A program made the translations under genes and the position numbers. DNA of 64,000 nt, taken from contig QJNS01000091.1 of NCBI GenBank assembly GCA_004154925.1, forward strand, positions 1 through 64,000, in the 5' to 3' direction. Positions 35,616 through 49,700 of this stretch are shown piece by piece (the stretch's first letter is position 1; every line of letters begins with the position of its first letter). Origin of the DNA: Monosporascus cannonballus (Eukaryota > Ascomycota > Sordariomycetes > Xylariales). The notes beneath the pieces are model-generated. The model was not told the DNA's origin. It did not search any database and saw nothing but the letters and a program-made list of their open reading frames with translations.

Positions 35616-37816
35616 ATGACTGCATTTCAAGAGCCTCGCGAGAGCGAGGAGCACCGGCAAACGAGTGTAATGGCCAACCGGCGCGTCCTGGCCATCGCCG
35701 GCTCGGACAGCTCCGGCGGGGCGTGAGTCGTTCCCTTTTTCTCTTTTTCGTCTACATAGGCAGTTTCCATCCATGTAGCAAGCAGAGTGCTGATTCGGGG
35801 AGACGACGGGGCCTCAGGGGTCTCGAGGCGGACCAGAAGGTGATCGCTGCCCACGGCTGCTACGCCATGACGGCGACGACGGCCCTGACGGCCCAGAATA
35901 CCACCTTCGTCGAGGACATCCACGAGGTGCCCCCGGAGTTCACGAGGAAGCAGATCGACGCCGTGTTCGCCGACATCGTGCCCGGCGTGGTGAAGATCGG
36001 TGAGTAGCCGCGGACGGCTTTCTCTTTCTCTGTTCGTGGACACTTCTTGTTGACTGACTGTGTGGGGCAAAAGGGATGCTCGCTTCTGCCGCCACTATCG
36101 AGATGGTTGCTCGGGCACTTAGAGACTACGATGTCGAGACCGTCGTGTTGGATCCTGTAAGTTGTAGGCTTGCGAAATAGCTACATGGCTTCAAACGACC
36201 CCCTTCCTTACCCTCGGGAAGTCATGGTGAGGCACTGCCATTAAATGACAGGAATATAATATGTTCCGTAGGATGAGAGCGCTACTGACGCTGATGTTTA
36301 GGTCATGGTCTCTACTACTGGCGCTCAACTCCTCCCTCTCAAGGCCGTGGACGAGTTAAGGACGCTCTTACTGCCACAGGCGTTTATCGTGACACCCAAC
36401 ATGCCGGAAGCGAAGCTCCTGCTTTCTAGAAGTGGCGACGAGTCGATAGACGTGCAATGTGTCGGTGATCTTGAAACGTTGGCCCGGAAGACCCAGGAGT
36501 TAGGCCCCAAGTGGGTGCTTATTAAAGGCGGCCATGTCCCATTCAGGATGGACGGAACCATTGCCAGCTCTGACGAGGAAAAGGAGATAGTTGTTGATGT
36601 CCTCATTGGACCGTCCGGGGAGCTCACCAGGATCGAGGGTGCTTACCAGAACTCGAGAAATACGCATGGTACTGGCTGCTCACTCGCTTCGGCGATTGCC
36701 TCGAACCTGTCAAAGGGTATAGAGCCCGTCGAAGCTGTGAGGGCTGCCTGTAGGTATGTCGAAGTAGGTATCAGGACCGCTCCAGGATATGGAAAGGGAC
36801 ATGGCCCCCTGAACCACTTCCACTCCACCTTCACCCTCCCGTTCGCCCCGTGAGTGTTCCGCAAGACCATGTTCGATATCATAGTTTGACAAGGGCGCAG
36901 TGGACATTTCGTCGAGTACCTTCTACATCGACCTGATGTTGCGCCCGTCTGGCACCGCTTCGTTAACCATCCGTTTGTTCTTGGCCTTGGAAGTGGCGAG
37001 CTACCCCTGGCGTCGTTCAAGGGGTACTTAACACAGGACTATCTTTACTTGGTTCACTTCGCAAGAGCAAATGCCTTGGCCTCCTACAAGGCGAAGAACA
37101 TGGAAGATATTGCTGCGGTGAGCATTCTGGTCTAGTATTGGAGTCGCAACGAACCATGGGTATTGACAAGTCGCAAGGGGGCGAAAATAGTGTCTCATAT
37201 CCAAACTGAGATGAGTCTCCATCTTGACTACTGTAAGGGTTTCGGGATCTCAAAAGAAGAGATAGAAGCTACGGAGGAGCACCAAGGTAGGCGAGCGACT
37301 ATTTGTCTTGCCAACATCTACTATCGGTATACTGAAGCCCCGGGCAAGCATGCGTTGCGTATTCCAGGTACCTGCTCGATATAGGCCAATCCGGAGATTG
37401 GATCGGTCTACAGACAGCGCTCTCGCCATGCCTTCTCGGCTACGGAGCCATCGCCAAACAGCTCCACAGCGACCCGGTGACGAAAAAGGACGGCAACACC
37501 TACTGGCCTTGGATCCTGAACTACGTGGCGGACGACTACGTCGAGGCGGTGAAGACTGGGTCCGGTAAGAACAATTCCCGTATACTTACCCCACAATACC
37601 GAGCGAGGTCTAACAACAACAACCCCAACTGACAGCGCTCCTGGAGAGACACGCTCTGCTACTGTCGCCTAGCAGGTTAGAGGAACTTGTAGAGATATTC
37701 ATCCAGACTACCAAGGTAGGTGTCCGGACGCCAAGCCCCAACGGAAGAGGACTGTCATACTGACGCCTTTCGGATAGTTGGAGATCGGATTCTGGGAGAT
37801 GTTTCCTAGCAAATAG
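35616..37816 (+). CDS. THI20: hydroxymethylpyrimidine/phosphomethylpyrimidine kinase fused to TenA-type thiaminase II
   Basis: Nine exons (35616-35722, 35818-35999, 36074-36156, 36302-36849, 36901-37117, 37178-37286, 37349-37564, 37636-37715, 37778-37816) give 526 residues. The ThiD-type kinase domain (about 22-305) has AGSDSSGGAGLEAD, TATTALTAQNT, FIVTPNMPEA, WVLIKGGH and NTHGTGCSLASAIA (anion hole and catalytic Cys). The TenA domain (about 315-526) has GYLTQDYLYL with the Asp, a Cys in QACVAYSRYLLDIG, GYGAIAKQL, and a terminal EIGFWEMFP with the Glu. The kinase phosphorylates HMP twice for thiamine synthesis; the TenA part hydrolyses thiamin or salvages aminopyrimidine. This fusion is the standard yeast/fungal THI20/21 design. 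Met19 (MANRR) is a second possible start nearer the kinase domain. The 36901 and 37349 acceptors were chosen because they alone restore PGHFVEYLL and EEHQACVAY. Confidence 0.94.
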
Positions 37817-38804
37817 TGTAGAGGAACTCTGGACCTAGAACTTGAAAAGGCAGCAGGAGGAAAAGGAAGAGATGGTGCGCTAGAGAGCACGTTTGTAATA
37901 CCAACATAGTGTGCTCATATATACAAGGCGGAGGGAGATCCAGCATACCCACTGGGTATTTCACGGGATCCCAGTGCTAGGTACCTAGGTAATTAAATAT
38001 CTACATTTCCAAACTGGTGGACACAGTCTCTCTCTGTGTAGGCGGCTGAGGATCAGGAGGAGGCGAGATTACCGAGCTATTTACATAAGAAAGTAGACTC
38101 TCATACTCGCCGTTTGATTGAGATGCAAGCGACACTTGAGGGCTCCACTAGTTAGTGTGGCGATTGTACTACAGAGTCAAGCAGGATAAAATCTTCACCA
38201 TAATCTGAGCACTAGTTCCGATATGTAAAAGATGACATCGGCCCTCTGAGAACCATACGAAGGCGCACAGGGTACCATGAGGCGAAAGCTCTGCCGTCTG
38301 CTGTCGTTTCCACATTCAGGAGGAAGGGGAGCGCAAGTGGCGGGTAGGTGATTAGTAAGAAGAGTCTAGCGGCCTCAGGCCCACCGGGTTGTGCATGGAC
38401 CAGGTGGCGCGTCCCTATTCACCTGCGTTCGATGTTGGTCCCTGGAAGTAGAAGTCGAGCCCCAAGGGGCTAACTAACTCTAGCGTAACTGCCTACGCTA
38501 AATAATTTTTTTTAGCCGTAAATCCCAATCTTGCATCAATCTTTTCCCAATTGCCTTTTCCATTCTCTCAACTTCATCACAACAACAACCACCAAAACAT
38601 CACGCCTTTTTTGTTGTGTGAAATTCATATCTCCAGAACACCGCTAATTTCAAGGGTGCCTTGTATCTAGTCTCGGGCGGAATCCTTCTTCGCCTGATTC
38701 ATCACAGGTTTTTTTTTCCCCCCTTAGAAACCGGACGCGACTAATCTGCGCTGAGCGCCTTCCTCTCTCTCTCAACTACCATCTCACTATAACTTCAAAC
38801 CGCA
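37817..38804. other. intergenic, DBP2 promoter and leader
   Basis: 988 bp between THI20 and DBP2. The final 370 bp (38435-38804) contain no ATG and are CT-rich with a T8C6 run near 38708, fitting a DBP2 5' leader. A stem-loop plus palindrome lies 130-170 bp after the THI20 stop. Confidence 0.55.
37950..37988. repeat. hairpin followed by 12 bp palindrome
   Basis: CACTGGG (37950-37956) pairs with CCCAGTG (37970-37976) across a 13-base loop. It is directly followed by the perfect palindrome CTAGGTACCTAG (37977-37988), another instance of the TAGGTA/TACCTA motif. Confidence 0.75.
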
Positions 38805-41223
<2,419 letters not shown>

Positions 41224-42255
41224 ACCCATCCCCGGCGTCGCAACTCCTACCTCACGATCAAGATGCAGTGAGATGGTAGGTTTGCCTGGGGAATTTTGCA
41301 TTTGTCTTCTCTGCAGATTCCCGCAAATGGCGTTAAGGTTAGACGAAAGGGCTGTTTAGACATCGGTAATTTGGCATCTCTCGAGGTGTTTGCGTGCCTC
41401 TTCACCGAGTTCCGCCCACTGTTTTGTCCGGCATCGCACCATTTCCCTTTTCTCCTCCTAGGTCATACCCGGGACATGAGGGATAGGACTTCGTGGGTGG
41501 CATCGGATGCTGCCTCCGCAGTGGAAGGGCAGGAAAGAAGGCTTATTTCAGCTAAAACGAGCTCTTTAGTCTTTTGAGGATCATTCGACCCCCTTGGATC
41601 CTAGCGTGAGCTAGGGAAAAGGTACGTTGCTCGCTGACTCCCACATAGATTCAAGGATGCTCGTCGACCTCAAGAAAGGTCCCACATGTTTAGTAGATTT
41701 GCTCCTTCGCAATGTACTCAATAGGAGTCAATGTGATCATTGTTATGTAGCAGAAATCGAGATAATGAGCTACGCGCGAAAATCTGGTATCCTCTAACCT
41801 CTTCTTTGAGCGAGTGGTCATGGCTCCGATGGCGTCTTCTCCGCTGAGAAGTTGTGATATTTAATGGACATGCGGCGGGCTCCCTTGCCAGAGCTAATAT
41901 ATTTGATATAGAGGATGATCTATCGGTTGATGAGTATACGCACGATGTAACCCCGCTTGTTACCCAACTTGGAAATAGACGAGGTGCCTTCGCCAATCCT
42001 GGTGGACGCAACGTGAGGTTCCGTCTTGGCTCTTATGGACTTTCAGCAGAGCACCGCAACGAACAATGGCAGCGTGTTTAGATATATAAATGATGACCTG
42101 TGCGGGTCATGAGTAGACGGTCAGTCAGTCCCCAGTCCCGATTAGCAAGCAAAGCCTTCCCGGAGCTTTGTCGTTTCCTCCTAAGCCGCCTCGATCGAAG
42201 CCTTTTTCGAGTATACCATATATATAACCAGTGTTCCCAGAGACTCTCGGTCAGT
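41224..42255. other. intergenic, DBP2 3' region and LPMO promoter
   Basis: About 1 kb between two plus-strand genes. An AT-rich ATATATATAA run (42218-42227) lies only 29 bp before the LPMO start, too close for a classical TATA distance unless the leader is very short. An open frame at 41854-42081 has no recognised match. Confidence 0.45.
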
Positions 42256-43993
42256 ATGAGGGTGTTCGCTGGCCTCGCCCTCCTCGCGTCCGCCGCCCAG
42301 GCGGCGCCGCACTGTACGTATCATATCGATTTTCTGTTTAATGTTCTCGTCCTTCCACTACTAGGCTTTCCGGAATGACGGGCGGGCGGGCGGATGTCCG
42401 TGCCCGTGCCCGCGTCCCGGGAGGGTAGAGGCAGAGATCGATAGATAGGCAGACAGGCGGATGAATGGGCTGATAGATGGATGGATGGATGGGACAGGCA
42501 GCCGGCTGACCCACGGAATCCGCATGTATAGACACGTTCCCCAACCTCGCCGGCGAGCCCGCCTGGTCCTCGGTCCGGCAGACGGCCAACTTCCAGAGCA
42601 ACGGCCCCGTCACCGATGTCAACTCCCAGGCCATCCGGTGCTACGAGCGGGTAAGCATGTTTTCTCGAGTCGTTTTTGCTCTATCCTGCTCCTTCCTGGG
42701 GCCTGGCGTGTCTTGTCCGGGAGAAAGGAACATTTGTCGGGCTCTGTTCTGGTCTGCTCTGGTCGGAGCTCAGGGGCGGCCAACTAGCTCTCGAGACACG
42801 ATCGACGGTCGTCGAATTTACCAACTCACTCAACTCTCGAGCACATACACTCGATGCCACTCACCCACCCGTAGTAGCCGACAACATTACATTACCAACT
42901 GAAATGGCACTCTGCTGACCCCTAACGTAACTACCCAGAGCCCCGGCACCGCCGCCCCCTCCACCACGGCCGTCCGCGCCGGCGGCCAGATCACCTTCGT
43001 CGCGGCGCCCAGCATCTACCACCCGGGCGCTCTCTCCGCCTACATGGCCAAGGCTCCTGGCAAGGCCGCCAACTTCGACGGTAGCGGGCCCGTCTGGTTC
43101 AAGGTCTACCAGGACATGCCGACGCTAGCCAACGGGCAGTACCAGTGGCCTTCGGACGGTGGGTGTTCCCTATTTACCTTTGTCATTTTCTATTAAGTAT
43201 TATTGTACATGTCCATGTGTATGGATCTGTACGAGGGAGGTGGGATGTTTTATATCCGTGTTGTGCAGGTTTACTTCATGACGCCCGACTCCGGAATCTA
43301 ATGGGGGTCGCGCCCTATGATACAAGCTTGGCTGACAATGTGCTCCCCTGCTTTAGGCAAGAGTCAGCTCACCTTCACCATTCCTCAGTGCATTGAGAAC
43401 GGCGAGTACCTGTTCCGCATCGAGCACGTGGCTCTCCATAGCGCCAGCTCAGTGGTGTGTTCCTACCGCCCCCTTAATTTTCCCTCTTTCACAATCATCT
43501 GAAGAGCTACGCGGTCATGAAGAGATAGCACCTACCATCTCATCGGACCGTGGCTCTTCATACTCCCACGCTTATCCAGTGATGCTCCTTTCCATCCCGG
43601 GAGCCCCCTGGAGTCCTGCATGGGGCACAGTAAGCAGAAAGCAGATCCAGTAAAACTGACCTCGCGATGCAAAATCTTCAGAACGGTGCGCAGTTCTACA
43701 TCTCGTGCGCGCAGGTCTCCGTCTCGGGCGGCTCCGGTAGCAAGAAGCCCTCCAATCTCGTCTCCTTCCCCGGCGCCTACCGCCCCAACGACCCGGGTCT
43801 GCTGATCAACATCTACAACAACGGCGGCAAGCAGTACGTTCCCGCATCCCCTTCCCCGTTTTCCTCTACACCCCGGAAATTCAACCACGGACTTCCTATC
43901 CCGTGGTCGGATAGCTTGCGTGGAGCGAGAGGACTTGCTAACCCATGATGTTCTAGGTATCAACCTGCCGGCCCCTCTGTCTTCACCTGCTAG
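42256..43993 (+). CDS. AA9 lytic polysaccharide monooxygenase (formerly GH61)
   Basis: Six exons (42256-42313, 42532-42650, 42939-43158, 43357-43454, 43682-43833, 43957-43993) give 227 residues. The signal sequence occupies about residues 1-18. Intron 1 splits the Tyr codon of HYTFPNL, so the expected copper-binding N-terminal histidine is His19. Other AA9 landmarks: QSNGPVTDVNSQAIRCYE, VWFKVYQDMP, the second histidine-brace His in FRIEHVALHSA, and QFYISCAQ with the axial Tyr. It ends YQPAGPSVFTC. There is no carbohydrate-binding module. The family uses copper and a reductant with oxygen or peroxide to cleave cellulose or hemicellulose chains oxidatively, outside the cell. The residues before His19 are Ala-Pro, which is not an ideal signal-peptidase site. 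Introns are long (up to 288 bp) and intron 1 carries a minisatellite. Confidence 0.93.
42378..42494. repeat. short-period minisatellites in LPMO intron 1
   Basis: GGCG repeats (42378-42395), GTGCCC repeats, AGATAGGCAGAC-type units, and a GATG tandem (about 42472-42494) follow each other inside the 218 bp first intron. Confidence 0.75.
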
Positions 43994-46453
43994 ATGGAAG
44001 GTTCTGTCGGGCGAAGCGTGGCGGGTGACTCGATTGTGCGAGGGACATCTCAGCGGCCAGCGTGTGCAGAGGAGCACGGTTTGGATGACGTTACACGTCC
44101 TCGAGCCTGCCAGGCGGACGTTTATGGTTCGAGTCAAGGAGGGTTGGGACGGGGTTCTCCGGGGAGTTTCCTTCCGATGCCACGGTACATAACCAACCGT
44201 ATGACCGTCCTCGCCTAGCCTTGACTAGCTTGATATGCATTGAGATGTGCGTGATAAACATGTTGAATCGAACGGTCACGTTTACGGGTTGGTGTACACA
44301 TAGACGGCCCCGGCTCGACTTGACGGCTCGGACAAACCGGTTCCAGTAAGCCTTTCACCGAGGCAACCTCCACATACCACACAGAGAGAGCCGCTATATG
44401 CTGGGTGTGTGGTTGCCCTGACCATCACGTCTAAGTGTTGTCCTCAGTTAGCCTACCGAGGTGACCCTTGCTATTGCATTAAATATCTCGACTAGTCGCC
44501 GTAGACTATGGCTTTGAACTTATCATAACTACGGATAACCAAAAGCCCGCCACTATCACTGCAGACATCTCTGCTAAGCGCATCCAAGTCCGTGGCTGCC
44601 CAGGAATGGGGTCGACCGCATAGCCTGTTGCGTGTAACTGATTCTTTAAGGCGGAGACTTGGCCGGGGTTGTCGGTGACGGGCTGGAATGGGGCGAATAC
44701 CGGCGGAAGGGAGTGTTTGCGCAGAAGGCTCTCTTCAACGCCCTCCCACATAGGCGGCGTTGTGATGAAAAGGCTACGGGGACGACGTTAAGTTCTAGTC
44801 GGCTATTTTGTCGATGAACCCCTGTATCGAAAAGACAATAACATGGTTGGTTTTTAACAATGGGCATGAACCTAGCTATGATATTTATTTTACATCGTAT
44901 CTCCTTTCCTTTATGAGCATGTTGCAGAGGAGCACGTTCAGAGGACTAAGCTCGCAGTTGCGTTCCTTGACGCGTTGCTTGCCGCAGCATACAGAACGGT
45001 TTGACTATCCATATCGAATATGAATTAACGAGCATGGAACACACGGCACAGCATAGCCAACCGGGTGTTATGGGATCACCTGCTATTGTGTTGAGATACA
45101 GTATTGCATATGCCGGATTATTGAGCTGTCAATTGACTTCGGCCCCCGGCAGGTCCAAGGGTTCAGGAAGGCTACCGGATACCCCCAACATTTTCCACTA
45201 GTCATGGTTAAGGACTAGTGTACCAGTCGAGAGAAGAAGCTCGGGGGTGAGTATAATAGCACTCATAAAATAGTCAAGGTCACGGGAGTTATTATGCTTC
45301 CCCGGTAGACGTTCCCGGTGTCGGACTTTATGGGCAAGTGTTGACTCTGAATATGAGGCGTTTTTCATGTGACGAAGCTGGTAGGCGCAAGAAGCTTTGC
45401 AGCACGGGGAGACAATGGTTGACGAAGCTCTAATAAGTGGGGACTCAAAAGGTTACTTGCTTCTGAAAATCTGAAGCCTAAAGCATCCGGTATTCTCCCG
45501 CAAAAGCTCACAGCACCATCAACGCGAAGCGGCCGAAAGGATATAACCGGAAGCAGTGTTTGACATAACGATAATGTATCCCCGATGATATTTAACTTTT
45601 GCATATAAGAGTACTTAAAAATACGCGAGGGGATTTTTAAAAAGAGGTCGAACGGGAGGAGTCAGGAGTAGTACGTGGGTGTGTGAAGATAGGCCAAAAC
45701 AACTCCAATAGAGCTTGGCGATGGAGATGGTGAGAATATCGTTGCCTATACCTATCACAGCGAGTCTGGCGCGGCTGCAATTGGAACAGAGAATGCCGAG
45801 AACGCCTCGGTACCCCACATTAACTGCCAGGCTGTTCAAGTAATTTATCATACATACATAAGCGGTCGCATTTCTCCATGCAAGATGCAAGATTCTGGCA
45901 CATTCCAATATTGGGGTCCAGTGTGCCAGTAGCCTGCAAGCCACGACGCATCTTCCCTGTCAAGGCAATTCTGCCTTTTGCCGTCATCAGGATCATCCGT
46001 GCTCTCTCCAACCTGCCACACGAGTGATGAACACGTTGGCCAAATCTCACCGCAGTCGCGGACGCCTCACATGGGTATCCTTACACGATTTGGGGCCCGA
46101 AGATACGGGATCGGGATCGTTGCACGATATCGGTGCTATTGACATGTCCGATGGAACCCGAAGTGAGCGGCTGGAAGGTGTCAAGGACAACATCATCCTA
46201 CAGTACAGAGCACGTTCCGGAGAGGTCTGGAACGGTCGCCTGGGCATCCTAGTCTAGCCACTCGGCATGCCGACTTTGGACACATCCGCCGAGCACGAGT
46301 GGTGCAAGGAATTGTCAAAGGGGGGTGGGCTGGAGGCGTGACGTCTCGACACGCTTGGGGCGCAGAGCTGAAACCGAAGAAGATCAACCGCTGAGGTGAT
46401 CGCCTCATTGGGTATCGGCGCATCCGAATCTTGCTTGGTGCTCTCGGTACGAG
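43994..46453. other. intergenic, no confident gene
   Basis: 2.5 kb after the LPMO stop. A minus-strand frame at 44506-44751 and frames near 46024-46257 are open, but I cannot tie them to a family. A perfect 8 bp hairpin lies at 45196-45220. Confidence 0.45.
45196..45220. repeat. hairpin, 8 bp perfect stem
   Basis: CACTAGTC (45196-45203) and GACTAGTG (45213-45220) with a 9-base loop. Confidence 0.8.
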
Positions 46454-46777
46454 GTGTCAGGAGTCAAAGCATTTGGCAGCGCGTTTCCCCAGCGATATGC
46501 AGGTCTAATCTTACCAGAGCGGCGTTACATTGCTTATCTAAAAGAAAACGCCACTGGTGGACTGAGGAAAATGGCAAAAGCCGTCGGTGCTTGCCGAGAC
46601 CCAAATTGGGGGGGGGAAGCGTACGTGCATGCGTGGACCCCTGCTGGGAGTGAGGAGATAACTGCTATGGCGGGATTCGAAAAACTAGAGGAGGCGAGCC
46701 CTATGTCACAATCTCCGCCGCAGCATGGTATGCCATGCAATACCTTTCAACAGGCGCTAATCGGCCAATTTTCTTGA
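46454..46777 (+). other. open frame, possible gene remnant
   Basis: A 107-codon frame without an ATG at its 5' end; the first in-frame ATG is at 46571. It has protein-like composition, for example LPERRYIAYLKENA and GFEKLEE. The last part faintly recalls the C-terminal strand of GNAT acetyltransferases (AWTPAG...GFEKLEE), but this is a weak impression. It may be a relic or chance. Confidence 0.2.
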
Positions 46778-49700
46778 AATAACGCGACGGCTATCCACCC
46801 GACGGCACATCATGGCGTCTAGTATAGCTCCCGAATAGCGACTACGACTGTACATATGTTTTGTAATCGACGGGCGAGGACAACTCCTGGAATAAGGCGA
46901 CCCCGTAGACGGCGATGCCAATAATCTTGTACAGCACGTATCTGTCACGTCTGTGCGGAGACATGTGAGGCCTTGTTCCTTGACGTCAATGACTTCGGGC
47001 GTACTTGATTGGTGGCATCTCCAGCGGTTCCCTTGCTCACACTGTATTAGGCGGGAATTCGGGCGTTGTCAACGCTGGGCCTCCTTGCTTTCGTGCGGGC
47101 TCTGATTGATTAGGAGGCTCTAAGTAATGTCCACCCTGAGAAGGCCAGCTGGTGGCTGTGCCAACCGAACGTCTCGTATTGGGCCGCCTCGCGCTCGCCT
47201 GAGAGAGATCGCCAGTGCATCACTTGGCAGGCGTGATTGGAGACCAAGGCGTCGAACCTGGGGGGGTGGGCGAGGAGTTGGAAAAATATAGATCGGCTAA
47301 GGCTAGGGGAAAGCTTACATAACGCTAGGACCGAACTATTTGGGTATTGTCCGTGGCGTGTGGAGAGACCGCGGGCTTCAACTTCTAGTGTGCCCGCCTA
47401 GAGTAAGGTACAAGTTTTGGTCCAGGTCCTCATCATGAACGCTTCCTTAGCTAGGTTTCAAGCGTTGTATGATACTTAGATGGAAATGTTTCCTAACACA
47501 ATGAGGGGGAAAAGAAGGTCTTGTAAATACGTTTCGGCTTGGGGTTTCAATAAGGGGCAGAGAAGGAAGTAAGCCGAGTTTGACCAACACAGTCCCATCC
47601 TAGGCGACTATTCTCATCCATTTTGAGATCATATAATCGTGTCACATCAGCATACCTATTGTACCGCTTGCAGACCATGCATCCTACGAATGGCCACAAA
47701 GTGTCAGTAGCAACAATTCTCATCAACAGCTACTGGCCCTTGTTCTAAAAAGTAAGTGGAAATGGATCACCTCTTGGCTATTGGCCCATTTTGCGAGGAT
47801 CAGGAGACGTTTTGACCTAGCCTAGGAAAATTTGGTATACTGATGTCTTGTGGCCCTTCGAAGGCAAAGACCCCGTTGGATAAGTCGTTCTGTCACAGCT
47901 GGCATACTCACGTGATACGATTCTATGATCTCGAAATGGATAAACTTCACATGGCGTTAGTCACACCTCGACGGTGCCTAGCTTGCCTGTCCGTGATAAG
48001 TTCGCGTTTAGAGAAGTCTAGTGAGATCTTTGATAGCCTCATTTTTACGCGCCAAACACAAGGCTATACTTTTTCCAAGCTGAGTCACAGGTGTTTCTCG
48101 ATGCTGCTATCACAACACCTTGGCCTTCCCACCAAATTCTGGTCGGCTAACGCGTACGGGAGGCATTATCTGACATGCCACTGAATAGTGAAGGAGGCGA
48201 GAGCCCAGTGATTCGCCAGAGCAGCAGAGTTCCTGGCGCCAAAGCTAAGTCAAAATAGCGCTAGTTTCATGGGCTTTCTCGAAGTCAAATTCCCCCGGAA
48301 GCCCTCCCCCGGAATTTACTTGCTGGACGGAATGCCTCCAGCAATCTCGAGATCCGGTGGGGTTAATTATTCTGCAATCTCCCTCGGCCCCCCGAACGAG
48401 GATGTTATGTATTTCCTTGAGCGGCTCATTTGCATGCTTCACATGTACGTGAAAATCGCGATTTGTCGACACGGAATTACAGTAGCCATATCGGTGATCC
48501 TGTCTGTGTAAGGTTTGCACGATACCTTAAGTATCTTTCACATTAATCACGAGGCCGTGTTGTGTATACGTCTCTAGTTGTCTCGCCTGTGCAATGATAC
48601 TTGACTCTGCAACCTGAGGCGCCCTAATCGGTCTCGACGAGGGAGGTTGGACCGGTCCATTCTATCAAACTAGGCTCTCGGTAGTGAACCTAGTTTTCTA
48701 CTGTCTACCATGTAAATGGGAAGAAACTTTAAACTCCCGTCCGCTAACTGGCGGCAAGGTCAAACCCACACTTACATAGCATATCCTCGCGAGATAGCTG
48801 TGTATGACAGGGTTTGTAAAGTTGTAGAACTAGGCTAGCAAAGAGCCGTATTATTACGATAGTATCTTGTGACTCGAATTCACGGCTTTCCCAGAAAAGT
48901 GTTTTAACGACCAGTTCGCCTGTTGAAAGGGATATTTTCGGTGACAGACCCAGCAGCAATTGTTGTCCATCTTACTTACGCAACGGGCATTAAGTTTCTT
49001 ATATAACCTTGTTGCTGCATTGTATCCAGGCCCTGCTGGGTGCAGCCGAGGCGAGCAGAAGTGTCGATTTTCAGTTACGCTTTATACTACTGTCAGAAAC
49101 TCCTTTTCTCTCGACAAAGGTAAACAGGGTTTCCATATGAATAGCCCCGCAAAATACTACGGAAAGGAAAAGGAAAGAGGATAGATAGAATCAAGACACC
49201 AGAGCAAAATGCTATATTTACTGACGAACTCCCGGGGCTCGTAACATAAGGGAGGCACATAAAATCGACCAAATACTGGTTACTTGGCACAAAAGACGTG
49301 CCCAGGAGAATCCGTGCACTCCTCGGAATTCTATTCCCATGCGTCAGCTCCGAGAGGATATATCCCCATATCGATGGGACCGAGGAGCGTAGCCGCGTAG
49401 ATTGGTCCAAGACTGACACATGTCGTCGAATTTGAAGTTCTAGTTAGCGATTCGCTACCAGAGCGACGGGGCGGAACTAGTAGGATCTGGCGAGTTGGGT
49501 TGCCGGGGCATTGGGCTTTGCCGAGATACACCAATTGAAGGCACGATGCAACCTCGACCTTATCTTGACTCATATGCATGTATGAAATGTACAGCCATGC
49601 ATGAGGGAGAAGTTGGAGGCGTCCACGCCGGCTAGCCGCTTTAGTTCGGCTAAGCTTAGAGCCAATCGGCTGATACTATTTACAGAGAACCTTATTATAA

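Noticed and set aside
35616..36301. Thiamine-pyrophosphate riboswitch in THI20 upstream region or introns
   Set aside because: I looked for the conserved CTGAGA and CCTGATCTGG-type blocks and found neither; fungal examples are known mainly in other thiamine genes.
42218..42227. ATATATATAA as the LPMO TATA box
   Set aside because: It lies only 29 bases before the start codon, which would put transcription at or after the ATG; left unassigned.
44118..44140. GGTTCGAGTC T-loop-like sequence suggesting a tRNA
   Set aside because: No matching T stem, anticodon arm or acceptor stem around it; the same is true for the TTCGAATCCC at about 13360.
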